Made by a program: the position numbers and the translations under genes. 64,000 nucleotides of DNA from an alpha proteobacterium SCGC AAA280-P20 (GTDB lineage Bacteria; Pseudomonadota; Alphaproteobacteria; Pelagibacterales; Pelagibacteraceae), in the NCBI GenBank assembly GCA_000371845.1, contig AQUE01000001.1, forward strand, positions 26,871 through 90,870, written 5' to 3'. This document shows, piece after piece, positions 1 to 7,664 of this stretch. The notes under the pieces were generated by a model that saw nothing but the letters and a program-made list of their open reading frames with translations, was not told the DNA's origin and did not search any database. How positions within the stretch are numbered: the stretch's first letter is position 1; each line of letters begins with the position of its first letter.

Positions 1-323
1 AATTTATATTTATCGTCATTAAACAACTCATTTAAAGGGACTACTTCATTCTTAATTTTAATCTTTGCTCTTTTAAAAGGGATAAAATCGACCTCACATT
101 CATTAATAGTGTCAAAGTCTTTAAATGAAAATTTTTCTTTTAAGAATTTAATTAATAAATCAATATTAGATTGTTTTCCTGAAACGCTACCGTTAATTCC
201 TTCTAAGGAAAAAATAATGCTACCTTTTAACTTATTATCAATAAGAAATTTTCTAAAAGTAAATTTATTATCAATAGGGCTTTTGATTTTAACAAATTTA
301 TAAAAACTAATTAATTTTAACAT
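1..323 (-). CDS. trhO: tRNA uridine(34) hydroxylase TrhO (rhodanese-like UPF0176), N-terminal part, cut by window edge
   Basis: The minus-strand reading frame starts at ATG 323-321 and stays open to base 1, giving about 107 residues. The start MLKLISFYKFVKI, then SIIFSLEGINGSVSG, then PFKRAKIKIKNEV match the N-terminal half of the TrhO/YceA family, which hydroxylates U34 of certain tRNAs. The rhodanese domain with its catalytic Cys would lie beyond the left edge, so activity cannot be judged. The start codon lies one base after the stop of the methyltransferase gene, so it is probably the last visible gene of the gatCAB operon. A shorter open frame on the plus strand at 109-303 is only a shadow of this gene. 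Confidence 0.85.
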   Translation of the reverse strand, partial: MLKLISFYKFVKIKSPIDNKFTFRKFLIDNKLKGSIIFSLEGINGSVSGKQSNIDLLIKFLKEKFSFKDFDTINECEVDFIPFKRAKIKIKNEVVPLNELFNDDKYK

Positions 324-324
324 T

Positions 325-984
325 TTATAATTTTCTACAAATAGTCATGCCATCTGCTATGGGTAATATCATACTCTCAGTTCCCTTAAAATCTTTAACA
401 AATCTATTAAATTCTCTAATAGAATTTGTCTGATCATCACTTATATTCAAATCAGCAACTTTCCCTTTCCAAAGAGTATTATCAATAATAATAATTCCAT
501 CTTTTTCGAGAAGCTCGAGTGATTTTAAAAAGTAATTTTTATAATTCTTCTTGTCTGCATCAATAAATATTAAATCAAAAATTCTATCTTGATTAATAAA
601 TTCTTCCATTGTTTCTAATGCTGGTGCTAAAATAAAATCAATTTTTTTACTAACGCTATGTTTGCTCCAATATTTTTTAGCAATATCAATATTTTTTTTA
701 TCAATATCTAAACTAACGATAGAGCCGTTTTCGGGAAGAGCTAAGGCCATAGTTAAGGCGCTATAACCTGTGAACGTTCCAATCTCTAAACAATTTTGAA
801 TATTTGAACTTTTGATAACAAACTGGAGCAAAGCTCCTTGATCTGGACTAATTTGCATTGTTGCTGCATTACCAAGATTATTTTCTGTGTATTCTCTAAG
901 TTCTTTTTGCAAAGGATGTTCATTGATACCTGTTTTGAAAAGGTACTGCTGCAATTCAGTTGAATTTTCAATCGACTTAAACAC
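325..984 (-). CDS. class I SAM-dependent O-methyltransferase (Methyltransf_3 / catechol-caffeoyl-CoA OMT type)
   Basis: The 219-residue protein has the whole core of cation-dependent O-methyltransferases. SAM-binding motif I is CLEIGTFTGYSA (about residues 65-76), a second acidic motif is SLDIDKKNI, the metal-binding region is FIDADKKNY, and the late motif is IIIDNTLWKGKV. Family members methylate small hydroxylated aromatics or, in some bacteria, tRNA 5-hydroxyuridine (the TrmR type). The next gene downstream is trhO, which makes 5-hydroxyuridine at tRNA position 34. A TrmR-like tRNA role is therefore an attractive inference, but it rests on adjacency alone. The start is GTG at 984, 6 bases after the gatB stop, and the gene is in operon with gatCAB. 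Confidence 0.85.
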   Translation of the reverse strand: MFKSIENSTELQQYLFKTGINEHPLQKELREYTENNLGNAATMQISPDQGALLQFVIKSSNIQNCLEIGTFTGYSALTMALALPENGSIVSLDIDKKNIDIAKKYWSKHSVSKKIDFILAPALETMEEFINQDRIFDLIFIDADKKNYKNYFLKSLELLEKDGIIIIDNTLWKGKVADLNISDDQTNSIREFNRFVKDFKGTESMILPIADGMTICRKL

Positions 985-990
985 TTTATT

Positions 991-2457
991 TTATGAAAGT
1001 TTTTTCTTTAAAAGATCATTAACTAAAGCAGGATTAGCCTTGCCTTTAGATTCTTTAATTACAGATCCTACAAAAAAGCCAAATAATTTATCTTTACCTG
1101 ATTTATATTCAGCAACTTTATCGGTGTTTTCTTTTAATACTTTTTCAATAATTTTTTCCAATTCACCAACGTTACTTTCTTGCACAAGTCCATTTTCTTC
1201 AACAATAACTTTGGGATCTCTATTGTCATTTATCATTAATTCAAAAACTTCTTTTGCAATTCTTCCTGAAATCGTATTATTTTTAATTAAATCTATTAAT
1301 TTTGTTAAATTTTTAGATGAAATGGGAGATTCCTTAATTGATTTTCCAATTTTATTTAAAGCCGCAAATAAATCGCCAATCACCCAATTAATTGCAAGTT
1401 TTACATCAGTATTTTTTGCAATATCTTCAAAATAATCGGAGGTATCTTTATCTGATATTAGAACTCCAGCTTCATAACTTGAAAGTTTATAATCTTTTAT
1501 TAAACGTTCTTTTTTATCATCAGGTAACTCTGGTAATTTTTGTTTAATCTCATCTACAAAAGATTGATCAAATTTCAATGGTGGAAGATCTGGATCTGGA
1601 AAATATCTATAATCATGAGCGTCTTCTTTGCTACGCATCTGACGAGTTTCATTTTTTTTAGTATCAAACAATCTTGTTTCTTGATCAATCTTTTTACCCT
1701 CTTCTAATAGATCTACTTGTCTTTTTGCTTCATATTGAATGGCTTGTTGCATAAACTTTATTGAGTTTACGTTTTTAATTTCACATCGTGTCCCAAAATC
1801 TTTGCTACCTATTTTTCTAACAGAAACGTTAACATCTGCCCTTAGTGATCCTTCTTCCATGTTCCCGTCGCAAGTACCCAAATAGCGCATAATAGATCGT
1901 AATTTTTTTATATATTCAGCAACTTCTTCTGGTGATCTTAAATCTGGTTTGCTGACAATTTCCATTAACGCAACACCTGATCTATTTAAATCAATAAATG
2001 TTTTTGTTGGATCTTGATCATGTAAACTTTTTCCAGCATCTTGCTCAAGATGTAGTCTTTCAATTCCAATTTTTTTAGTTCCATAAGGCATATCAAGAAT
2101 TACTTCTCCTTCACCAACGATTGGATGTTTAAATTGTGATATTTGATAACCTTGGGGTAAGTCTGCATAAAAATAATTTTTTCTATCAAAAACAGAAAGT
2201 AAGTTAATTTTTGCTTTTAATCCAAGACCTGTTCTAACCGCCTGTTCAACACAAAATTTATTAATCACAGGTAGCATTCCTGGCATTGCTGCATCAATTA
2301 AACTAACCTGCGAATTTGGTTCTGAGCCAAATTTAGTTGCAGAAGATGAAAATAATTTTGCATTAGAACTTACTTGCGCATGAACCTCAAGTCCAATTAC
2401 GACTTCCCATTTTCCAGTTTCACCAGAAATATAATAATTAAATTCTTTATCACTCAT
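991..2457 (-). CDS. gatB: Asp-tRNA(Asn)/Glu-tRNA(Gln) amidotransferase subunit B
   Basis: GatB phosphorylates misacylated Glu-tRNA(Gln) or Asp-tRNA(Asn) and transfers ammonia from GatA to form the amide. Family signatures are [12 protein letters not shown] near the N-terminus, [35 protein letters not shown] and the C-terminal YqeY-like helical domain ([11 protein letters not shown] onward). I start the gene at ATG 2457-2455 (488 residues): it shares one base with the gatA stop (TAATG) and has GGTGG upstream. A TTG four codons further upstream is a less likely start. The full length and all motifs indicate an intact enzyme. It is the third gene of gatC-gatA-gatB. Confidence 0.97.
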   Translation of the reverse strand: MSDKEFNYYISGETGKWEVVIGLEVHAQVSSNAKLFSSSATKFGSEPNSQVSLIDAAMPGMLPVINKFCVEQAVRTGLGLKAKINLLSVFDRKNYFYADLPQGYQISQFKHPIVGEGEVILDMPYGTKKIGIERLHLEQDAGKSLHDQDPTKTFIDLNRSGVALMEIVSKPDLRSPEEVAEYIKKLRSIMRYLGTCDGNMEEGSLRADVNVSVRKIGSKDFGTRCEIKNVNSIKFMQQAIQYEAKRQVDLLEEGKKIDQETRLFDTKKNETRQMRSKEDAHDYRYFPDPDLPPLKFDQSFVDEIKQKLPELPDDKKERLIKDYKLSSYEAGVLISDKDTSDYFEDIAKNTDVKLAINWVIGDLFAALNKIGKSIKESPISSKNLTKLIDLIKNNTISGRIAKEVFELMINDNRDPKVIVEENGLVQESNVGELEKIIEKVLKENTDKVAEYKSGKDKLFGFFVGSVIKESKGKANPALVNDLLKKKLS

Positions 2458-3920
2458 TACATCCACCAATCTTTTACTTGTGATTTAAAATTAACTTGCT
2501 GCTCTATAGAATAAGCAGTGTTTAATAATGTTTGTTCATCAAAAGATTTTCCAAATAATTGCAATGCCAAAGGTAGTCCGTCTTTATTATATTTAATTGG
2601 CAATGATATTGCTGGGAGACCTGCTAAGTTTGCAGTTACTGTAAATATATCATTTAAATACATAGCAATTGGGTCATCTGTATTTTCTCCAAATTTAAAT
2701 GCTGGAGTTGGTGTCGTAGGAGTTAAAATTACATCAACATCTTTATATGTGTTATCAAAATCCATTTTGATTAGATTTCTAACCTTTTGAGCCTTTAAAT
2801 AATAAGCATCATAATATCCTGATGACAGAACATAAGTTCCAATCATTATTCTTCTTTTAACTTCAGCACCAAAACCTTTGGATCTAGTATTTTCATACAT
2901 CTCGTTTAAATCTTTTCCTTCTGCTCTAAATCCATATCTAACGCCATCGTATCTGGCTAAATTTGATGAGGCTTCAGCTGGTGCAATAATATAATAAGTA
3001 GGAAGAGCGTATTTTGTATGCGGTAATGAAATATCTTTAATAATTGCGCCGCTATCTTTTAAAATTTTAATTCCTTCTTGCCATAAATCATCTACTTCCT
3101 TTGGCATATTATCAACACGGTATTCTTTCGGAACTCCAACCTTTAAACCTTTAACATTATTTTTAATTGAATTTAAAAATGAACTTTTAGGTTTATTTGC
3201 TGATGTTGAATCTTTTTCATCATAACCAGAAATAACATCGAGCATTAAAGCAGCATCTTTTACATCTTTTGTCATTGGCCCTGCTTGATCTAGAGAAGAC
3301 GCAAATGCAACAATCCCCCATCTAGAGCAGCGCCCATAAGTAGGCTTTAAACCGACAATGCCTGTGAATGCGGCTGGTTGACGGATACTTCCACCAGTAT
3401 CTGTTCCAACGGTAGCGCTTGTTAAATTAGCAGCAACTGCACTAGCGCAACCTCCTGAAGATCCTCCTGGAACAAGATTTTCATTATTTAAACGGTATGG
3501 GTTTAAAACGTTTCCAAAACTACTAGTCTCATTTGATGAACCCATTGCAAATTCATCAGAGTTTAATTTTCCAATTAAAATCGCATCCTCATTCCAAAGT
3601 TTTTCTGTAACAGTTGATTCATAAGTTGGAATAAAATTTGATAAAATTTTACTAGAGGCTGTTGTCTTTAATCCTTTGGTGCAAAATAAGTCCTTAACAG
3701 CAATAGGAGCTCCAACTAAAGCTTTATCTAATTTTTTATTAGTGTCTATTTTTTTAGCTTTACTAAGAGCATTTTCTAAATCTTTAGTATTAAAACAATT
3801 TAATTTATCTGATTTTTCTATTCTTTTAACATAAGCATCAACTAACTCAGCGGCACTACATTTTTTTTCTTTAACATGCTTTATGCTTTCAACTAAAGTT
3901 AATTTTGCAAGATCAGTCAT
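2457..3920 (-). CDS. gatA: Asp-tRNA(Asn)/Glu-tRNA(Gln) amidotransferase subunit A
   Basis: GatA is the glutaminase subunit of GatCAB and releases the ammonia used by GatB. The amidase-signature fold is clear: the catalytic Lys lies in [11 protein letters not shown] (about residues 70-80), the glycine/serine-rich block is [14 protein letters not shown], and the nucleophile-containing block is [14 protein letters not shown]. The length of 487 residues is normal. The start lies 2 bases after the gatC stop and the stop overlaps the gatB start, so translation is probably coupled through the operon. Having GatCAB implies an indirect route to Gln-tRNA and/or Asn-tRNA, as in most alphaproteobacteria. 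Confidence 0.97.
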   Translation of the reverse strand: MTDLAKLTLVESIKHVKEKKCSAAELVDAYVKRIEKSDKLNCFNTKDLENALSKAKKIDTNKKLDKALVGAPIAVKDLFCTKGLKTTASSKILSNFIPTYESTVTEKLWNEDAILIGKLNSDEFAMGSSNETSSFGNVLNPYRLNNENLVPGGSSGGCASAVAANLTSATVGTDTGGSIRQPAAFTGIVGLKPTYGRCSRWGIVAFASSLDQAGPMTKDVKDAALMLDVISGYDEKDSTSANKPKSSFLNSIKNNVKGLKVGVPKEYRVDNMPKEVDDLWQEGIKILKDSGAIIKDISLPHTKYALPTYYIIAPAEASSNLARYDGVRYGFRAEGKDLNEMYENTRSKGFGAEVKRRIMIGTYVLSSGYYDAYYLKAQKVRNLIKMDFDNTYKDVDVILTPTTPTPAFKFGENTDDPIAMYLNDIFTVTANLAGLPAISLPIKYNKDGLPLALQLFGKSFDEQTLLNTAYSIEQQVNFKSQVKDWWM

Positions 3921-3922
3921 GT

Positions 3923-4210
3923 TTATTCGATAACCTTTGGAACAACATAATAATTAGAATTTTTCTCGGGAGCGTTTTTTAAAATTTCATCTTTTTCATT
4001 AATTTTTTTAACGTCATCCTTATTCATTGTAAGCGCTTGATCAGAGACTGAAGCTATAGGAGCAATTTTATCGGTATTAAGTTCTTTTAACTGTTCAACA
4101 AATTTTAGGATTGAGTTCAAATCTTTCTCAAGTCTATCAGTTTCTTCGTTGATCACTGATATCCTTGCTAACTTTGATATTTTCTTAATAGTATCTTTGT
4201 TAATTGACAT
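3923..4210 (-). CDS. gatC: Asp-tRNA(Asn)/Glu-tRNA(Gln) amidotransferase subunit C
   Basis: The 95-residue GatC is the small subunit that wraps around and stabilises GatA-GatB. Typical features are the N-terminal helix (VKKIAKLARI-type, here [12 protein letters not shown]), the [21 protein letters not shown] segment and the C-terminal [15 protein letters not shown] tail that threads into GatA. It is the first gene of the minus-strand operon. Only 37 bp separate its start from the divergent ruvX start, so the two promoters must overlap each other or the coding ends. Confidence 0.95.
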   Translation of the reverse strand: MSINKDTIKKISKLARISVINEETDRLEKDLNSILKFVEQLKELNTDKIAPIASVSDQALTMNKDDVKKINEKDEILKNAPEKNSNYYVVPKVIE

Positions 4211-4247
4211 TAGACTTAATGGTAAATGTGGCTAAATTAACATTTTA

Positions 4248-4727
4248 ATGAAAACTTACAACCTATTAGAGAACGATAAATTTGTAGAAATAATAAATAA
4301 ACAATCCAGATTAATTGGAATTGATCATGGAAAAAAAAATATAGGCATCTCTATTTGTGATGAAAATCATAGCATTGCAACTCCCTTAACTACAATTGAA
4401 TTTACGCAGCTAAAATATTTTATAACTGAAATAAGAAACATCATTCAGGAAAATAATATTAAAGGGATTGTAGTGGGCAACCCTATTAATATGGATGGTT
4501 CTCTTGGTCCAAGAGCTCAATCAGCTAGAGATTTTTCTAAAAGTTTAACTGAACAATTATCAATTCCAGTAACACTTTGGGATGAAAGACTCTCTAGTGA
4601 GGGCGCTTACAAAAGTATGTCAGAATTAGCAATTAATGTAACAAAGAAGCAAAAAAAATTAGACGAGAATTCTGCTGCCTTTATTTTGCAAGGGTTTATT
4701 GATTATTATAAAAATCAAACAAAATAA
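4248..4727 (+). CDS. ruvX: RuvX/YqgF Holliday-junction resolvase-like nuclease, 16S rRNA processing
   Basis: The 159-residue protein carries the RNase H-like fold of YqgF. The first acidic motif is LIGIDHGKKNIGIS (about residues 22-35), the central motif is IKGIVVGNPINMDGSLG, and the last is TLWDERLSSEGA with the conserved Asp-Glu-Arg. Members take part in 5' maturation of 16S rRNA; a Holliday-junction resolvase role is also proposed. It is divergent from gatC and heads a plus-strand run toward pyrB. The first 15 or so residues precede the conserved core and may be a small extension. Confidence 0.93.
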   Translation: MKTYNLLENDKFVEIINKQSRLIGIDHGKKNIGISICDENHSIATPLTTIEFTQLKYFITEIRNIIQENNIKGIVVGNPINMDGSLGPRAQSARDFSKSLTEQLSIPVTLWDERLSSEGAYKSMSELAINVTKKQKKLDENSAAFILQGFIDYYKNQTK

Positions 4728-4745
4728 GTGATTTTAATTTAATGC

Positions 4746-4774
4746 TTGCAAGCTTTATACTTTGCAAGTATAGA
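4746..4774 (+). promoter_or_regulatory. candidate sigma-70 promoter for pyrB
   Basis: A -35-like TTGCAA (4746-4751), a spacer of exactly 17 bp and a -10-like TATAGA (4769-4774) lie just upstream of pyrB. A start site 7-8 bases downstream would fall near 4781, only a few bases before the pyrB ATG at 4785, giving a nearly leaderless mRNA. The element also contains an inverted CTTGCAA...TTGCAAG. This is read from sequence only. Confidence 0.5.
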
Positions 4775-4784
4775 GTTACTTTTA

Positions 4785-5732
4785 ATGGCTATACAAACTG
4801 AAGCTGTTAAATTCAGACACAAGCACCTTTTAGGCATTCAATCCCTATCTATTCCCGAAGTTAATTATATTCTTGATGAGTCAATGCAATTTGTTGACTT
4901 TAATAAAAGAGAACAAAAAAAATTAAATATTCTTACTGGCAAAACTCAAATTAATTTATTTTTTGAATCTTCTACTAGAACTTTAAGCTCATTCGAACTT
5001 GCTGGAAAAAGATTAGGAGCTGATGTGATGAACATGAATGTTTCAAACTCAGCAATTAAAAAAGGTGAAACTTTAATTGATACAGCAATGACTTTAAATG
5101 CCATGCATCCTGATGTTTTAATTATAAGACATCAAGACTCTGGAGCTGCAAATCTTTTAGCACAAAAAGTAAATTGCTCAGTAATTAACGCAGGCGATGG
5201 TTGGAGAGAACATCCAACTCAAGCATTGCTCGATGCTCTTACAATAAGAATTAAAAAAGGGAAAATTGAAGGTTTAAGAATTGCTATCTGCGGAGACATA
5301 ATGCACTCAAGAGTTGCAAGATCAAATATCTACTTACTTAATATGATGGGAGCTGAAGTTAGAGTAATTGCCCCTCCTACTCTAATGCCAAAAAATATTG
5401 AAAGTCTTGGTGTTAAAGCATTCACGGATATGAACAAAGGCTTAGAAGGATCTGACATTGTTATGATGTTAAGACTTCAAACTGAACGCATGCAAGGATC
5501 TTATGTTCCTTCAACGAGAGAGTATTATGAATTTTACGGTCTTGATTATAAAAAAATTACTAAAGCTCATCCAAATGCACTGATTATGCACCCGGGTCCA
5601 ATGAATAGAGGTGTTGAAATTGACACAACGTTAGCTGATGACATCAATCGTAGCATTATCAAAGAGCAAGTTGAAATGGGAGTTGCCGTTAGAATGGCCT
5701 GTTTAAAAATTATCTGCGGAAATAACAAATGA
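4785..5732 (+). CDS. pyrB: aspartate carbamoyltransferase catalytic subunit
   Basis: PyrB condenses carbamoyl phosphate with aspartate, the committed step of pyrimidine synthesis. The carbamoyl-phosphate site is [15 protein letters not shown] (about residues 52-66), followed by [26 protein letters not shown] and the late [12 protein letters not shown] start at ATG 4785 ([18 protein letters not shown], 315 residues). A TTG 13 codons upstream only extends the frame into the promoter-like region. The stop overlaps the pyrC start (ATGA). ATCases of this type often need a neighbouring dihydroorotase-like protein for assembly, and one follows directly. Confidence 0.96.
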   Translation: MAIQTEAVKFRHKHLLGIQSLSIPEVNYILDESMQFVDFNKREQKKLNILTGKTQINLFFESSTRTLSSFELAGKRLGADVMNMNVSNSAIKKGETLIDTAMTLNAMHPDVLIIRHQDSGAANLLAQKVNCSVINAGDGWREHPTQALLDALTIRIKKGKIEGLRIAICGDIMHSRVARSNIYLLNMMGAEVRVIAPPTLMPKNIESLGVKAFTDMNKGLEGSDIVMMLRLQTERMQGSYVPSTREYYEFYGLDYKKITKAHPNALIMHPGPMNRGVEIDTTLADDINRSIIKEQVEMGVAVRMACLKIICGNNK

Positions 5733-7018
5733 TAATGAAACTTTTAATTAATACACGAGTAATAGATCCTCAAAATAATATTGATGAGGTAGGTGGAATT
5801 TTAATTGATGAAAATGGGAAAATAAAAGCTGTAGGAAAGAAAGTAACTAAGGATACCGCTCCAAAAGATTGTGAAATTATAGACTGTAAAGGTAATATTT
5901 CAATTCCAGGAATTGTAGACATGAGAGTGTTTGTGGGAGAGCCTGGATTTGAATATAAAGAAAATTTCAGAACTTTAAGCGAGGCAGCTTTATCTGGAGG
6001 GGTAACTTCAGTTGCAACAATGCCAAATACTATGCCAGTAATTGACAATGGCTCTATATTAGATTTCACAAAAAGAAGAGCAAAGGATAAGTCACAAATT
6101 AAAATCTACCCTCTTGCAACTCTTACAAAAAATCTTGAGGGTAATGAAATGTCAGAATTTGGTTTACTTGGAATTATTGGAGCCATTGGTTTTACAGATG
6201 GAATTAAGTGCGTTCAAAACAATAGAGTAATGGATAAAATATTTAATTATTCAAAAAACTTAAACAGCTTAATTATTCAATTTCCTCAAGACAACGAATT
6301 ATCGGCTAATGGTTCAATTAATGAAGGAGAGATTTCTACAAGATTAGGATTAAAAGGAATACCAGATATCGCTGAAAAAATTATTATAGAAAGAGACTTG
6401 AGTTTGCTAGAGCTTTATAAAAACAGATACCATATATCAACTGTGTCTTCAAAAGCATCACTTCCGGTAATTGAAAATTATAAAAAAAAGGGATTAGAAT
6501 TTACAACAGGCGTTTCAATAAATAATTTATCATTAAATGAAAATGATATTGGAGATTTTAGAACATTTTTAAAATTATCCCCTCCTCTTAGAACTGAAAA
6601 TGATCGTCTAGCTTTAATCAATGCTGTTAAAAAAGGATTAATCGATGTTATTGTTTCAGATCACAAACCTGAAGATGAAGAGTCAAAACGTTTACCGTTT
6701 CAGCAAGCAGCAACTGGTGCTTCAGGAATTGAAACTTTATTATCTCTGACATTAGAACTTTATCACAATCAATCTTGCGAATTAAAAACACTTATAAAGG
6801 CGTTAACTTGCAATCCAGCGAAAATATTAAATATCAATGCTGGAAATTTATCAATTGGAAGTGACGCTGACATAGCTGTTGTTAATCTTGATAAGCCTTG
6901 GGTTATTGAAAAAGAAAAAATTAAATCAAAATCAAAAAACACAGCAATTGAGAAAAGAAAAATGCAAGGTAAGGTTGAAAAAACTTTTATTAATGGAAAT
7001 TTAGTATTTGAGGCTTAA
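5729..7018 (+). CDS. pyrC: dihydroorotase-like protein lacking metal ligands (pseudo-DHOase, PyrC'/PyrX type)
   Basis: The 429-residue protein aligns end to end with long-type dihydroorotases: an amidohydrolase beta-sandwich start, [49 protein letters not shown] and a C-terminal [12 protein letters not shown] segment. The catalytic HxH of active enzymes (DMHVHLREPG) is replaced by R66-V67-F68. The usual TPHHL is SINNL, and the TDHAPH region is SDHKPEDEE. It is therefore probably non-catalytic. In Pseudomonas, a comparable inactive PyrC' is needed to assemble PyrB, and the pyrB-pyrC overlap here fits that role. A true dihydroorotase should exist elsewhere in the genome. The name pyrC reflects homology only. 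Confidence 0.88.
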   Translation: MIMKLLINTRVIDPQNNIDEVGGILIDENGKIKAVGKKVTKDTAPKDCEIIDCKGNISIPGIVDMRVFVGEPGFEYKENFRTLSEAALSGGVTSVATMPNTMPVIDNGSILDFTKRRAKDKSQIKIYPLATLTKNLEGNEMSEFGLLGIIGAIGFTDGIKCVQNNRVMDKIFNYSKNLNSLIIQFPQDNELSANGSINEGEISTRLGLKGIPDIAEKIIIERDLSLLELYKNRYHISTVSSKASLPVIENYKKKGLEFTTGVSINNLSLNENDIGDFRTFLKLSPPLRTENDRLALINAVKKGLIDVIVSDHKPEDEESKRLPFQQAATGASGIETLLSLTLELYHNQSCELKTLIKALTCNPAKILNINAGNLSIGSDADIAVVNLDKPWVIEKEKIKSKSKNTAIEKRKMQGKVEKTFINGNLVFEA

Positions 7019-7578
7019 TGGACGTACTTATAGTCACACTCTACTCTTATACATTAGGCTCAATACCTTTTGGCTTAATTCTTACAAGACTTGCTGGTTT
7101 GGGCGATGTAAGAAAAATTGGATCTGGAAACATTGGCGCAACTAATGTCTTAAGAACAGGCAATAAATTTATTGCTGTTCTAACTCTTCTTCTAGACGGT
7201 CTTAAAGGAACTTTATCTATTTTATTAACAATCCAATATTTTAACGAACTAACTTACTACGCAGCTGTAATTGTTTTTCTTGCTCACATTTTTCCTGTGT
7301 GGCTAAAATTTAAAGGAGGAAAAGGAGTTGCAACATTTATAGGAAGCTTACTGGTAATCAATTTTTATTTATCAGTTGTTTTTATTACTACGTGGTTAAT
7401 TATGCTTTCAATTTTTAGAATATCAGCCGTTTCAGCATTATTAGGGTATTTAGTTGTAACAGTTACGGCTTTTATTTTCTTTGATCAAAAAATATTTTTT
7501 TTAATTTTCTTTTATTTTGTCACTTCAATCTTCACACATAGACAAAACATTACTTCCTTAATAAAAGATAATTTCTAA
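7018..7578 (+). CDS. plsY: acyl-phosphate:glycerol-3-phosphate acyltransferase PlsY
   Basis: PlsY moves the acyl group from acyl-phosphate to glycerol-3-phosphate, the first step of membrane phospholipid synthesis, and is an inner-membrane enzyme. The 186 residues show several hydrophobic helices and the three family loops: GSIPFGLI...IGSGNIGATNVLR (about residues 15-45), LDGLKGTL and WLKFKGGKGVAT. The ATG shares a base with the pyrC stop (TAATG). In many alphaproteobacteria dprA follows plsY, but here topA comes next after 86 bp. Confidence 0.96.
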   Translation: MDVLIVTLYSYTLGSIPFGLILTRLAGLGDVRKIGSGNIGATNVLRTGNKFIAVLTLLLDGLKGTLSILLTIQYFNELTYYAAVIVFLAHIFPVWLKFKGGKGVATFIGSLLVINFYLSVVFITTWLIMLSIFRISAVSALLGYLVVTVTAFIFFDQKIFFLIFFYFVTSIFTHRQNITSLIKDNF

Positions 7579-7664
7579 GTAATTAAAGACTTTTTTGTAT
7601 ATTTCTTTTCGAAATTTGACAAAGGTCACAAATTTTGACAGTTCTTACTTTTTTCTAAAAACTT

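Noticed and set aside
109-303. 64-residue plus-strand ORF at the left edge
   Set aside because: The opposite strand encodes the recognisable N-terminus of TrhO over the same bases.
2458-2469. TTG start of gatB four codons upstream
   Set aside because: ATG 2457 overlaps the gatA stop in TAATG style and has a GGTGG ahead of it.
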